A DNA stretch of 41,939 nt, taken from the NCBI GenBank assembly GCA_002292325.1, contig DBBR01000041.1, positions 1 through 41,939 of the forward strand, written 5' to 3'. Both the position numbers and the translations under genes were made by a program. Numbering within the stretch: the first letter of the stretch is position 1; each line of letters opens with the position of its first letter. The DNA is from Flavobacteriales bacterium UBA979. GTDB lineage: Bacteria > Bacteroidota > Bacteroidia > Flavobacteriales_D > Sanyastnellaceae. The notes under the pieces were generated by a model. The model did not search any database. It worked only from the letters and a program-made list of their open reading frames with translations, and was not told the DNA's origin. Below, in pieces: positions 30,838-40,133 of the stretch.

Positions 30838-32638
30838 ACACATTGCGTCGGAAGTGAACGGGGTCTCCCCAAGAGGTCACTTGACCTCTGTCGGCTCCGA
30901 AAACTATCGATCTGCTCGAACCGCCCAATCGGCTTATTCTGATTGGGCGGTTCTTTATTTTGCCCAACGTGAAGTCGTCCGTAGATCGCACAAGCCAATT
31001 GCCTTGGGAGTCGAACCAAAAAGTGCCGGGCTCAATCACATCCCGATGTAACGAGCTAACGTTTCGCTGGGTGCATTGTCGTTTATAAAACGCGGTATCA
31101 CGAGCATCGAAGAGGATGCTCACGGGATCATGCGGCTGCATGGTCAGGATCACAGATTTCCGGCAACTAATCTCTGTGGTTGAAATCAAATGCCAGCCAA
31201 TCCAAGGCGCCAAAGTGATCAACGTGCAGGAATTGAACAGTAGCGCTTTGAGCCAGGTGATCCGTGATAAATTCACTGCCACAGCACTGAAGAGAAACCC
31301 TGCGCTGATAACCCACCAAATCCATGTTGGAACGGCTCCGACATAGAGGCTCCAAGCTGTATGGTGAGCGATGGTGAAACAATGAATAATCGGTTCAAGT
31401 ATAGAATTGAGGTGGTACGCCCAGGTGTCGCCCCAACCGATTGGCGCAAGCCATCGAACCAATAACCAGCCGGCTAAACCCAATCCGATGAAGGCCATCA
31501 GCGGTGATGCGATCAGGTTGAAGATCAAAAAATGCACCGGAAAAACTCCGAAGACGGACCACGAAAGGAACCCGGTGCCCCATTGAGCCGATACCGGGAC
31601 AGCTAACACAGAGGCAACTTTCATTGATCTATTTTTTCGATTCAAACTCTGAATCATCAGCAATATGGACAATACCGCAACAAAGCTTAATTGAGCTCCT
31701 AGCTCGCCAGCCATGGATGGTCGAATGATGAGCATAGCCCAAGCGGACAATGCGAGAATTTGAATGGAGGAGACCGGGCGATAAACGAGTTGTAAGGCTG
31801 CAAAGAGGGAGGCCATAATTCCCGCTCGAATCGCGGATACAGGCCACCCGCAAAGGCTAATATACCACCATACACCCATCAAAGAAATGAAGCCTAATGC
31901 GCGCAAGAGCCATCGTCTCCTTCTCAATAAGAACAGCGGTACGATTGCGACAAGCCCCACATGATAACCACTTACAGCAAGCAGATGAGCAAGTCCGGCA
32001 TGGGTAAGTGCGGTCCTTGTGTCATAAGGGATCTTTGCCTTATCTCCCGTAGTGAGAGCAAATAGCAATCCGCTGACATGGGGTGTAAATGACCGATCTA
32101 AATCTCTCCAAAGTTCAGTTTTTATGTTCTCTTGCTGTGGAGGCCACTTGCCTTTTTGATCCTTTTGAGTCCAAGGAGGATGAAGGGCTCCAACGATTCC
32201 TCTCCGATGCTTCCACTCGATTACTCCGCGAGGTACGTTTGAAAATGGCATCAGAGAACCCAAGAATGCGGTGTCCAATGGTGGAGGACTGGAATATGAC
32301 CATTCCATGCGAAATGGCGCGTGTTTTCTGTCGCATCGACAAAGTAGGGTGTGATGATGGCCTTCTTTTCTGATGCCCTCTGATTTACAAGTCCACATCC
32401 CTGTCAGCGGCGCCTTTGGAATGGCCTGTGTCCATTGATTATAATGTTTCATTCCAATGCCAAGAAGGAGCATGGTTGCAAAAGGAATGACGAGATGTCG
32501 CCGCTTTTGGACCACACCTATTGCGACAATTATAAGCACTCCAATGGTGATTTTCAGCGCAATGGAAATCGATAAGCAACCCATCCACAGGGCACATACT
32601 ATGAGGAGGATGGGAGAGCGAATTTCATTTGAATCCAT
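30812..32638 (-). CDS. comEC: ComEC/Rec2-family DNA uptake channel
   Basis: 608 residues with many hydrophobic helices. After an N-terminal membrane and DUF4131-like region, the competence domain is clear: LFALTTGDKAKIPYDTRTALTHAGLAHLLAVSGYHVGLVA (~200-240) and PVSAIRAGIMASLFAALQLVYR (~275-297). It should form the inner-membrane channel for single-stranded DNA entry. The C-terminal beta-lactamase-like domain present in many homologues is absent or very short. The ATG at 32638 sits 4 nt behind a GACATTTG box; the longer reading from 32674 has no support. It is 51 bp downstream of a glycosyltransferase gene on the same strand. Confidence 0.88.
   Translation of the reverse strand: MDSNEIRSPILLIVCALWMGCLSISIALKITIGVLIIVAIGVVQKRRHLVIPFATMLLLGIGMKHYNQWTQAIPKAPLTGMWTCKSEGIRKEGHHHTLLCRCDRKHAPFRMEWSYSSPPPLDTAFLGSLMPFSNVPRGVIEWKHRRGIVGALHPPWTQKDQKGKWPPQQENIKTELWRDLDRSFTPHVSGLLFALTTGDKAKIPYDTRTALTHAGLAHLLAVSGYHVGLVAIVPLFLLRRRRWLLRALGFISLMGVWWYISLCGWPVSAIRAGIMASLFAALQLVYRPVSSIQILALSAWAMLIIRPSMAGELGAQLSFVAVLSILLMIQSLNRKNRSMKVASVLAVPVSAQWGTGFLSWSVFGVFPVHFLIFNLIASPLMAFIGLGLAGWLLVRWLAPIGWGDTWAYHLNSILEPIIHCFTIAHHTAWSLYVGAVPTWIWWVISAGFLFSAVAVNLSRITWLKALLFNSCTLITLAPWIGWHLISTTEISCRKSVILTMQPHDPVSILFDARDTAFYKRQCTQRNVSSLHRDVIEPGTFWFDSQGNWLVRSTDDFTLGKIKNRPIRISRLGGSSRSIVFGADRGQVTSWGDPVHFRRNVFNSDEVNW
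30917..30960 (+). terminator. Strong terminator for the 84-aa gene, inside comEC
   Basis: GAACCGCCCAATC (30917-30929) and GATTGGGCGGTTC (30940-30952) form a 13-bp perfect stem with a 10-nt loop, followed by TTTATTTT. It is on the plus strand, 80 nt after the small gene's stop, yet it is coding sequence for the ComEC C-terminus on the other strand. Confidence 0.8.
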
Positions 32639-32642
32639 CCTC

Positions 32643-32650
32643 CAAATGTC
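32643..32650 (-). promoter_or_regulatory. -7-like box 4 nt before comEC
   Basis: GACATTTG on the minus strand, one base from TAnnTTTG, is followed by GAGG and the ATG. The GAGG could equally be a Shine-Dalgarno sequence for an upstream transcript, though it would be too close to the start. Confidence 0.3.
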
Positions 32651-32689
32651 TGCGCAGTCCTGACCGCAGAACAAGTCGTTTTGTGAATG

Positions 32690-33787
32690 CTAGACGTTGG
32701 TTTTGGGACGTGACTTCGTAAAGCGGTTCGCGGGAAGTTCATCAAACGTTTGCTTGCCTCTCAGGAAATAAGCAACCAGCACACTCCCTTGGTACCAGCC
32801 TGAGTAATTCATGGGGTGACATGGGGCATTCGCAGATCCTTGCTGACAAGCCAGTTTTTCAGCATTTCGGCGTGTTTTCATGAGTTGAAACTGTGAACGG
32901 AAATCTCGGTGCGCTTTCCAAACAGCTCCAAATAGTGGTGTAGAGCCTTCACGAAGGAATTTGATCGCGGCGATTCCATCCAAAATCATGCGGCGAAGAA
33001 TCATCGGGTACAGAGCCCGTTGGTGGTGGTTTTTGACAAGTAAAAACAGGTTGTTCCTGAAATTTAGATAGGACTTGAATGGACTGATCTTTTGCAATGT
33101 GCCTCCACCTAAATGAAAGACAACGGAAGAACCACAAACACCTATTCTGTATCCGCGATTTTTCAATCGCCAGCACAGGTCGATTTCTTCCATATGGGCA
33201 AAAAACTCATTGTCCAATCCTCCAGCTTCATGATATGCCTCGCTTCGAATAAACAAAGCGGCGCCAGAGGCCCAGAACACCTCTCTATTATCCGAGTATT
33301 GGCCTTCATCGGACTCAAAAACCTCAAAGATTCTTCCTGCGCAAAACGTGTAACCATCGCGGTCAATGTAGCCACCTGCAGCGCCAGCATATTCGAATAA
33401 CGTAGGATCGGATTCGTTCCGGATCAACGGTTGACATGCCACATAGCCCTCATGTTCCATCATATGTAGAACAGGAGGTATCCAATTTGATGTCACTCGG
33501 ACATCGCTATTGAGCAAGATGAAATGGGTCGCTTCTATTTGGGCGAGCCCCGCATTGTATCCGCCTGCAAACCCCAAATTTTCCTCAAGCTGAATCACTT
33601 GTACTTCGGGATGCGTCCCCTGAATCCAATTGACAGAGTTATCCGTACTCCCGTTGTCAATGACCACGATATCTGCATGCAGAATCGAATGCTCAACTAC
33701 GGAAGGTAAATAAACTTGAAGGTGCCGCAGGCCATTCCAGTTGAGGATGGCAACGACGGTTCGTTCAATGGGATTCGATTGCTTCAT
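32690..33787 (-). CDS. Glycosyltransferase family 2
   Basis: 365 residues. GT-A fold: VVAILNWNG (nucleotide-sugar entry), IVVIDNGSTDNS, LGFAGGYNAGL and LLNSDVRV (DxD-like metal site), then an acceptor region with FAHMEEIDLCWRLKNRGYRIG. This matches rhamnosyltransferase-like GT2 enzymes that add sugars to surface polysaccharide. It overlaps the upstream GWxTD gene by 4 bp (ATGA), so translation is probably coupled. No transmembrane helix is evident. The acceptor is unknown. Confidence 0.92.
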   Translation of the reverse strand: MKQSNPIERTVVAILNWNGLRHLQVYLPSVVEHSILHADIVVIDNGSTDNSVNWIQGTHPEVQVIQLEENLGFAGGYNAGLAQIEATHFILLNSDVRVTSNWIPPVLHMMEHEGYVACQPLIRNESDPTLFEYAGAAGGYIDRDGYTFCAGRIFEVFESDEGQYSDNREVFWASGAALFIRSEAYHEAGGLDNEFFAHMEEIDLCWRLKNRGYRIGVCGSSVVFHLGGGTLQKISPFKSYLNFRNNLFLLVKNHHQRALYPMILRRMILDGIAAIKFLREGSTPLFGAVWKAHRDFRSQFQLMKTRRNAEKLACQQGSANAPCHPMNYSGWYQGSVLVAYFLRGKQTFDELPANRFTKSRPKTNV

Positions 33788-35265
33788 CGCGGATTAAAGA
33801 ACAAATCTTCGGGCTCCTCGCCTGAAAAAGTGTCCCTTCGGGGGTTGAGTCTGTTCAATTGACTATCCGTTACGCGAAGTCGGTTCTCACGGTTACGCAA
33901 TTGATGCAACCAATCTGAATTTTGTACTTCTCCCAACATATCCGAATGCAACAAAGTGAAACACTCCGCGACCATGTGGGGAGAAAAGAAAAGGAACCGC
34001 TTGTTCGTGAAGGGACCTGCACGGTGATAATGCCAAATCTCGTAGGGGTAGTAATCTGTTTCGTTGTGACGCTTCACTACCGTATTCGGAGGTCCATATC
34101 GCAGGTAGATGTAACCCATGTCGGTTTCTGCGCCGTGTCCGTTCCGGCATGCGCCGTATGAAGAATCGGCATAAGCAATGGCCCGGGTGTATTCGCGCCA
34201 TCCCATTTCAGGAGATTCGGGGGAATATTGTTCCCAAAAATGAGCGAGAAAAGCTTGCATTTGGTCAACTTCAGCACCCTCGATTGTTCCGTTGATCGTT
34301 TTACGCTGCGATGCATCGGCACGGGGTTGGTGATCCCGGATGTGCTGAAGTAAAGTCAATGAATCGGTGAAGAATTGCAAATAACTTGGTAGGCCGGATA
34401 CGTAATCGTTTTTGATTGCCAAAGAAGTGGGTGAAACCAATTGAAAGGGCAGCCGGTTCTCTGAAATAAGTTGATTTTCTCTCGTCAAGGCTTGAACAAC
34501 CAACGAAACTGCCTCCTTCGGTTGCCCCGTATTTGGCATCGGAATGGATGTAAAAAGTGGAATAATCGGTGCCGCAACCTTTCGGAAGAATCGACGGGTA
34601 CCCGGCAAAACTTGGCCTTCGGAGCCCTCAATCCAACAGCTGACCAAGAACATCGAATCGACAACCTCATGCACATTGTAAAGCTCCGAGTAAAATTGAA
34701 TTTTTTCGGCCTCTGTTATGATTTCGGCATGTGTTATCGGAAGCATTTCATATCCTGATCGGGATAGCGGAGTCAATTCATCATCCGATGGGGCAAAAGC
34801 TTCCAAAATGAAGGGATCGGACCAAGAGGGCTGGTCCAATACAGGAATCTGAACCGGTAAGTTCAAGGCTTTTTGAAAGTTGGAGTTTGGATGCGAATCA
34901 GCGATTGTAACTGTAACATTGAACACGCCGCTGGGTACTTCTATGCGCTCCAAATGAAACTGTGTTCCTGCAACAGCCAAAAGTGAATCTGCCGAAACCG
35001 GGCCTAAAACTTGGGTTTTTCCATAATTGATGATGCCTTCCGATGACCGGACAACGGCTTCGATTTGGACCTTGGTTTGCCATCCATCGGGTTCCTGCAA
35101 AGGCCGAAATAACGAACCATCAAATTCGATGTGAACTTCGATGAACGAAGCCTCCATGGTTTGAAATCTAAGCACATCACAGTCAATCCCTGATTGGGCT
35201 TGACCCATTGCAAAGACTCCCCAGAAACTAAGTGTCAGCCAAGTGTATAGCGTTCTCTGAATCAT
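33784..35265 (-). CDS. GWxTD domain-containing secreted protein
   Basis: 493 residues from ATG 35265. A signal peptide (LYTWLTLSFWGVFAMGQAQS) is followed by a long beta-rich part. The ~80-residue GWxTD-type domain lies near the C-terminus (residues ~380-470): GWREYTRAIAYADSSYG (the Thr of the name is replaced by Glu), TDMGYIYLRYGPPNTV and YEIWHYHRAGPFTNKRFLFFS. Such proteins occur in Bacteroidota, with unknown function. The ATG at 35265 lies 4 nt behind TACCTTTG; a longer reading from 35313 has no signal peptide at its N-terminus and is rejected. Confidence 0.87.
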   Translation of the reverse strand: MIQRTLYTWLTLSFWGVFAMGQAQSGIDCDVLRFQTMEASFIEVHIEFDGSLFRPLQEPDGWQTKVQIEAVVRSSEGIINYGKTQVLGPVSADSLLAVAGTQFHLERIEVPSGVFNVTVTIADSHPNSNFQKALNLPVQIPVLDQPSWSDPFILEAFAPSDDELTPLSRSGYEMLPITHAEIITEAEKIQFYSELYNVHEVVDSMFLVSCWIEGSEGQVLPGTRRFFRKVAAPIIPLFTSIPMPNTGQPKEAVSLVVQALTRENQLISENRLPFQLVSPTSLAIKNDYVSGLPSYLQFFTDSLTLLQHIRDHQPRADASQRKTINGTIEGAEVDQMQAFLAHFWEQYSPESPEMGWREYTRAIAYADSSYGACRNGHGAETDMGYIYLRYGPPNTVVKRHNETDYYPYEIWHYHRAGPFTNKRFLFFSPHMVAECFTLLHSDMLGEVQNSDWLHQLRNRENRLRVTDSQLNRLNPRRDTFSGEEPEDLFFNPR

Positions 35266-35269
35266 GGAG

Positions 35270-35277
35270 CAAAGGTA
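35270..35277 (-). promoter_or_regulatory. -7-type box 4 nt before the GWxTD gene
   Basis: TACCTTTG on the minus strand, a perfect TAnnTTTG match, is followed by CTCC and the ATG at 35265. This should drive the GWxTD-glycosyltransferase(-comEC) transcript. Confidence 0.55.
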
Positions 35278-35353
35278 TTCTCTTTGAAGTTGATAAGCAT
35301 AAATGTATCTCATCTTAGAATTCTATTTCTGGTTGGTTGTACATTGAGACGCC

Positions 35354-37597
35354 ATGAATAATTTCATCCTGCGTGCCTTGGCTTCAAAGCCACAATCAGT
35401 GATCGTTTTGCTTGGACTGATTTTGATCTGTCCTAATTTGTCAATGGCTACGCACCTTGTGGGAGGAGAACTTACATATGTGTACCAAGGTACCAATGCT
35501 TCGGGGCAGAATGAATTTGAAATTCACTGCTACATCTACCGAGATTGCAGTTCGAACAATACCAATGGAACGGGTTTTGACGGCACGGCTGCTGTCGCAG
35601 TGTATCAGGGGTCTACTTTGATCACCACTGTTTCAGGTAGCTTGGATTTCAGCTCGGTGACCGACATTATTCCACAAAATCCGAATAACTGTGCTTTTCT
35701 GCCGGAGGATTTATGCATCGAGCGCGGAGAGTACGTGATTGATATCGCATTGGAACCCAGTCAGATTCCATACACGCTGGTGCATCAGCGATGCTGCCGT
35801 TCGCCTTCAATAACGAATCTTGTAATACCCCAAGACCAAGGCTTTAGCTTGACGACGACGATTCCAGGAAACCTGACATTGAACAATCCGAATTCAACGC
35901 CCATTTTCAACGAACTGCCTCAAGCCTTTGCCTGCAACAATTATCCTTTTCAGTTAGATAACAGCGCTTCGGATGCAGATGGTGATTCATTGAGTTACAC
36001 GTTATGTCCTATCTTCTTGGGAGGAACCCCTTTAACTCCAATTCCTGTCCCGCCGACTGGCCCTCCGTTCACTCAAGTGGGATGGGAGAATGGTTTTAAC
36101 GCTGCAAATCCTTTAGGGCCCGTTGCAGGACTGACGATCAATCCGATCACAGGAGTCCTTTCCGGCACGCCCAACATTGCCGGTAAATTTGCACTTGGAG
36201 TGTGTGTGATTGAATGGCGCAACGGCCAACAAATCGGCTCCATCCTGCGGGACTTTACGCTGGATGTTGTGACGTGCAACATTCAATCTCCGGGCTATGA
36301 GTCGCCTGAACCTTGCACCGGTCTTACGGTTGAATTCAATCAATTAACGAATCCGAGTGAGGCCTACACGTGGGATTTTGGTGTTGATGGTGCAACAGAT
36401 GATGTCAGCACATCCGCAGAACCGAACTACACGTATGACGAGCCGGGGATATACAATGTGAGTCTCTATTTCGAAACAGGAACATGCGCTGACTCCTTGT
36501 TTTTTGAAGTTACGGCACATGACACGTGGGAAACAGATTTTGACATTGTGGATTTGGTATGTGACGATGGCGGGTGGTCTGGGAATGTTGTGCTGGATAC
36601 CTCCCAATGGACCAGTTACATCAATTGGAATTGGTCATTTGGCGGGAATTCAATGCCTGCTGAATTGGCGAATGAACATCCAGGAATCGTTTGGTTCCCG
36701 CAGGATGAAGCCATTTCAATTTCACTCAATTCTTCTGCTTTTAATTGTGTCAATAATGCGCAAGTAGAGCTCGATTTACCAAGTCTTCCCATTGCGGAAT
36801 TTGAAGTAACATCGGAGCCGTGCTCTGGATTGGAGGTAACGTTTGAGAATCTGTCTCCAGAAAGTGGCCCATTCTCATGGGACTTCGGCGGCGGCGCGGG
36901 ACTGCCGAATGACGAAACAGATCCTGTTTTTACCTATCCAGCATATGGTACATACCTCGTCACGCTCACAGCCGGCGCTGGAAGTGAATGTGCGGATATT
37001 CAAACCCAAGAAGTCATCGTCTTACCGGCCAATCCATTTGATTCGACGTGGGTCATTCAGCCCTTGGCACTTTGTGAGGAGACAGGCTTCATGCTGTTGC
37101 AGTATACCGGGCAGGGCGCAGACTCTGTAAGTTGGAACTTTCCGGGCGTTTTCTCCTCGAATTTACCTTCTGTGGAAACGGACTTTCCTGGTCCGGGTGT
37201 TTACATGGGATCAATAACTTTATACAGTGTGTATTGTGACGTCGAAGAGACGTGGGAGATTGAAGCCACCGTTCCACCTGCGCTACAGGGCATCGATTAC
37301 CTCGTGCCGAATATTATTTCAGCCAATAATGATTCGAAAAATGATGCCTTCACTGTTGAATTGACTGTGCCAAATGGTGATCCGTTATCCAATTTAGATC
37401 CAGGTCAATTTTATCAATACGAGTTGTCGGTGTTCAATCGTTGGGGCAACCAGCTGTTTACAACGCGACAAGCAGGTAAAGGGTGGAGGCCATCTGAATC
37501 CGTGGCCGAAGGATCGTACTACGTGATTTTCAAAGCACATCACGTGTGCGACGCGGAGCCATTCGAGTATTCTGGCGCTGTAACCGTAGTTCGGTGA
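35354..37597 (+). CDS. PKD-repeat T9SS type B cargo protein
   Basis: 747 residues. A signal peptide (VIVLLGLILICPNLSMA, cleavage before THLVGGE) precedes THLVGGELTYVYQG, a typical start for Bacteroidota T9SS cargo. The middle has an N-terminal adhesin-like domain with paired cysteines, then PKD-like repeats (YTWDFG...YTYDEPGIYNVSLYF; FSWDFGGGAG...YPAYGTYLVTL). The C-terminal ~90 residues are the gliding-motility/T9SS type B sorting domain (NIISANNDSKND, LSVFNRWGNQLF, terminal TVVR). It is probably displayed on or released from the cell surface. It is divergent from the GWxTD gene and converges on the acetyltransferase-like gene with a 2-bp gap. Confidence 0.92.
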   Translation: MNNFILRALASKPQSVIVLLGLILICPNLSMATHLVGGELTYVYQGTNASGQNEFEIHCYIYRDCSSNNTNGTGFDGTAAVAVYQGSTLITTVSGSLDFSSVTDIIPQNPNNCAFLPEDLCIERGEYVIDIALEPSQIPYTLVHQRCCRSPSITNLVIPQDQGFSLTTTIPGNLTLNNPNSTPIFNELPQAFACNNYPFQLDNSASDADGDSLSYTLCPIFLGGTPLTPIPVPPTGPPFTQVGWENGFNAANPLGPVAGLTINPITGVLSGTPNIAGKFALGVCVIEWRNGQQIGSILRDFTLDVVTCNIQSPGYESPEPCTGLTVEFNQLTNPSEAYTWDFGVDGATDDVSTSAEPNYTYDEPGIYNVSLYFETGTCADSLFFEVTAHDTWETDFDIVDLVCDDGGWSGNVVLDTSQWTSYINWNWSFGGNSMPAELANEHPGIVWFPQDEAISISLNSSAFNCVNNAQVELDLPSLPIAEFEVTSEPCSGLEVTFENLSPESGPFSWDFGGGAGLPNDETDPVFTYPAYGTYLVTLTAGAGSECADIQTQEVIVLPANPFDSTWVIQPLALCEETGFMLLQYTGQGADSVSWNFPGVFSSNLPSVETDFPGPGVYMGSITLYSVYCDVEETWEIEATVPPALQGIDYLVPNIISANNDSKNDAFTVELTVPNGDPLSNLDPGQFYQYELSVFNRWGNQLFTTRQAGKGWRPSESVAEGSYYVIFKAHHVCDAEPFEYSGAVTVVR

Positions 37598-37599
37598 AA

Positions 37600-38454
37600 T
37601 CAGCTCGCTCGAAACAAATCTGGTCGACTGCACTTCAGCCACCATTTGATCGGGGATCGTGCCAAAACAGCCCGGATTCTCAGGATTTTTTCAGCGCCAA
37701 ATTCAGCGTAGAATCGGTCCACTCCAGGATCAAGCGACCCTCCGAAATCAAATATTTTATGTCCAATGGCTTCTGCGGCTTGCAGCCCTGCATTAATAAG
37801 CATCACCGTGGCAAGGCCGGACAACTCAGAACGATTTTGACCACCAAAAGCATAAACAGTCTTGTCGGAGTCATGCAAAAAAACTGCACTTGCTAGGTCA
37901 TCGCCATTGGTGTCCTGGACGATGAAACTGCTTTGGTGAGGGGAGTTCAAAATGAGTTGCAGAAGCTGTTCTAGCTTTTGTTCATCAGATTCCACATCTT
38001 TTCTTTTGCGAGCAAGTTGATGCAACGATATGACGCGTTCAACATCGTTGCATTGTGAAATGGTCAATCCGATAGCACTTGCCTTGCGCAATTGTTTTCT
38101 CCGGTGTTTTGGTAAAGCTGGAAATCCACCGTGTTCAGTGACTCTGAGCCAACGAGTGTGCCTTCTTTGGATGTGCCAATTCTTGGGTAAATCAAAAGAT
38201 ATTTCAGGAGGAAAATCGCATATGACCAAGGATGCCTTATGATTTTCAAGACCTTGGCAGAATGCACGAGCAGCATCAGAATTGAAATTTTTTCCGATAT
38301 GTAGAGCCCACGGGGGGGTAATCAATGCCCTGACTCCCTTGATTCGCGTGGCACACAAGCCTGAATCCTCCTGGCATCCAGTGCAATTAACCGCGGCGAA
38401 CCATTGGGGGTCTGCGTACCAGCTGTTGGGATGGGGGACAATGGGAGGAGGCAT
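37600..38454 (-). CDS. FemAB/GNAT-like acyltransferase
   Basis: 284 residues. The C-terminal ~150 residues resemble the acetyltransferase domain of the FemAB/BioF2-like family: FPALPKHRRKQLRKASAIGLTI, FIVQDTNGDDLASAVFLHDSDKTVYAFGGQNRSELSGLATVMLINAGLQAA, then GHKIFDFGGSLDPGVDRFYAEFGA (the FxxxFGxxxV-like end). In Bacteroidota such proteins are often linked to polysaccharide or cell-wall modification; the substrate is unknown. The ATG at 38454 is chosen; an upstream TTG at 38484 follows a TTTCTTTG box. Confidence 0.78.
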   Translation of the reverse strand: MPPPIVPHPNSWYADPQWFAAVNCTGCQEDSGLCATRIKGVRALITPPWALHIGKNFNSDAARAFCQGLENHKASLVICDFPPEISFDLPKNWHIQRRHTRWLRVTEHGGFPALPKHRRKQLRKASAIGLTISQCNDVERVISLHQLARKRKDVESDEQKLEQLLQLILNSPHQSSFIVQDTNGDDLASAVFLHDSDKTVYAFGGQNRSELSGLATVMLINAGLQAAEAIGHKIFDFGGSLDPGVDRFYAEFGAEKILRIRAVLARSPIKWWLKCSRPDLFRAS

Positions 38455-38658
38455 ATGCTTAAATCCTATGGAGCAAAGAAACAACGGTTTGTTTCATTCA
38501 ACGCAGAAAGGGTTCATCTCCTTGATCTCCTTCCTCGAATTATGAAGATGTAGTCCGCAACAGAAGGCCCAGTGGCAGCCTCGCACAAATGGACGTTTTC
38601 ATTCCCTGCGCCAGGCTTTGAAGTGAGTTTCACGCCCGCGAGTTTGGGCTTCGGAAAT

Positions 38659-38683
38659 GAAAAACGCCCGCTGTTGCGGGCGC
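38659..38683 (-). terminator. Terminator of the tRNA-Ser gene
   Basis: CGCCCGC (38665-38671) and GCGGGCG (38676-38682) form a 7-bp GC stem with a TGTT loop. Read on the minus strand the stem is followed by UUUUU, 15-40 nt after the tRNA 3' end. Confidence 0.85.
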
Positions 38684-38698
38684 TTTTGTTTCCTTTTG

Positions 38699-38784
38699 CG
38701 GAGGCTGAGGGATTCGAACCCCCGGTACCTTGCGGTACGCCGGTTTTCAAGACCGGTGCAATCGACCAACTCTGCCAAACCTCC
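38699..38784 (-). tRNA. tRNA-Ser (anticodon UGA)
   Basis: The minus strand folds as an 86-nt class II tRNA. The acceptor stem GGAGGTT/AGCCTCC has one G-U pair and discriminator G73, as usual for serine. The anticodon arm CCGGT-CTTGAAA-ACCGG places TGA at 34-36. A long variable arm (GTACCGCAAGGTAC) and the T-arm GGGGGTTCGAATCCC follow. The 3' CCA is not encoded. Confidence 0.97.
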
Positions 38785-38794
38785 AAAGACGTGG

Positions 38795-38802
38795 CAAATT
38801 TA
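38795..38802 (-). promoter_or_regulatory. -7-type box for tRNA-Ser
   Basis: TAAATTTG on the minus strand, a perfect TAnnTTTG match, ends 10 nt before the tRNA 5' end, giving a precursor with a short 5' leader. Confidence 0.55.
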
Positions 38803-38920
38803 CACTTTTCCTTTCAAACTTGCAGTTTTCTGGTAAAGGTTTCCATAATGACTGGTGCTGAATTCGTTAACACCCCAATTGAATGATAATAAATATTATG
38901 TTAAACAGAATACATGGATG

Positions 38921-38946
38921 TAAAAGAGGGGCACTTGGCCCCTCTA
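38921..38946 (-). terminator. Terminator of the TPR gene
   Basis: AGAGGGGC (38925-38932) and GCCCCTCT (38938-38945) pair over 8 bp with a 5-nt loop; on the minus strand UUUUA follows. It lies 42 nt after the TPR stop. The rest of 38785-38987 shows no gene. Confidence 0.75.
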
Positions 38947-38987
38947 CTTATTTACCCATTGATGGCAATTCGATTCTTGAGTCTCAG

Positions 38988-40127
38988 TTATTTCAACATG
39001 TTACTCATCTTCAGCATTAAATCGTCTTGGCCTGTTCGCGCGTAAATATCACGCAAAGATCGCACCGTGTCTAAATCCTCCGCGTTTGCCTCTAGTGCTG
39101 CTTCAAGGAATGGACGAGCTTCTATGAACTTTTCTTTTGCAGCCTCCTCCAAAGCTTTCTGCTTGGCACTTTCTGCTTTTGTCATTCGGGGTTTCCACAT
39201 GTCGTTTGCTTCATTGATGCCTTGTACGGCGTCGTTGAAGTACATCGCACCTAAGTTGTAATTGGCGTCAAAGTATGAAGAGTCAATACTGAGCGCTTTC
39301 AAATAAGCTTCTGCTGCAAGTTCTGATTTCTGAAGGTTGTCGTAGACGCTTCCTAAACTGAACCAAAGTATTTCATTCGTCGGATCCCCTTCGGCAGCGA
39401 GTTTCAGGTTGTTCTCTGCTCTTTCATAATCCTTGTTTTCCAGGTAAATGTTCAATTCTTCAATGATCAAGCTTTGCTCCCTCGGAAACAATGCACGAGC
39501 GGCTTGCAATTCGATCAATGCCTCCTCTATCCGTTCATCGAGGCGAAGAAGATTGGCAACAAATAGATACACGTTAGGTACTTGATATCCGTAGCTCCCG
39601 CATGTTTTATAACGAGCGACGGCGAGATCCACATCATTCGACTTTTCAAAACAAAGAGCCGAATTGAAAATTGCCATAGTATCCACAACATCGAACATAC
39701 CGGCTATGTCAGCGCTTAAGTCAAATTTGGCAGCCGCTTGCTTGTAATTTCCGGCAGTGTAATCACCAATTCCCTGATTGCCTGCTGTCGTCTGCACCAG
39801 GCCAAGTCCGGTGATGATTTCTCGATCATAATTGCCCTTGACATCGAGTTCTTGCGCCTTAAGGTATGATTCCTTTGCGATCCACAAGGCTTCTGGGTAT
39901 TCAATAGACAGTAGACTGTCCGTTGCGATGTTCAAGTAAATCTCACCTCGGTAACGCCAGGTTTTATCCTTGACTGCTGCTTTTTCCACCGTAATGGCTT
40001 CTTCAATGTAGCCAGCGGCCGATTTATAATCGCCTGATTTATTCGCGTTGTAAGCGGAGACGACTTGTTTTTGTGCCGTGACTACAAATGTCACAGCAAT
40101 GAATGAAATGGTGAGGAATTGTTTCAT
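38988..40127 (-). CDS. Tetratricopeptide repeat protein (secreted)
   Basis: 379 residues. A signal peptide (MKQFLTISFIAVTFVVTAQ) is followed by helical TPR units, clear at YKQAAAKFDLSADIAGMF, ALIELQAARALFPREQ and YERAENNLKLAAEGDPTNEILWFSLGSVYDNLQKSELAAEAYLKALSIDS. It probably acts as a protein-interaction scaffold in the periplasm. It lies 63 bp after gyrA on the same strand. The ATG at 40127 fits the signal peptide; the upstream TTG codons belong to a promoter-like box (CAACTTTG). It ends at a terminator. Confidence 0.88.
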   Translation of the reverse strand: MKQFLTISFIAVTFVVTAQKQVVSAYNANKSGDYKSAAGYIEEAITVEKAAVKDKTWRYRGEIYLNIATDSLLSIEYPEALWIAKESYLKAQELDVKGNYDREIITGLGLVQTTAGNQGIGDYTAGNYKQAAAKFDLSADIAGMFDVVDTMAIFNSALCFEKSNDVDLAVARYKTCGSYGYQVPNVYLFVANLLRLDERIEEALIELQAARALFPREQSLIIEELNIYLENKDYERAENNLKLAAEGDPTNEILWFSLGSVYDNLQKSELAAEAYLKALSIDSSYFDANYNLGAMYFNDAVQGINEANDMWKPRMTKAESAKQKALEEAAKEKFIEARPFLEAALEANAEDLDTVRSLRDIYARTGQDDLMLKMSNMLK

Positions 40128-40133
40128 CAATTT

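Noticed and set aside
38514..38886. ORFs on both strands overlapping the tRNA-Ser region (one ends with a poly-Arg tail, the other starts with MAASHKW)
   Set aside because: The translated stretch VWQSWSIAPVLKTG is the usual artefact of translating a tRNA and its terminator; the tRNA explains the sequence.
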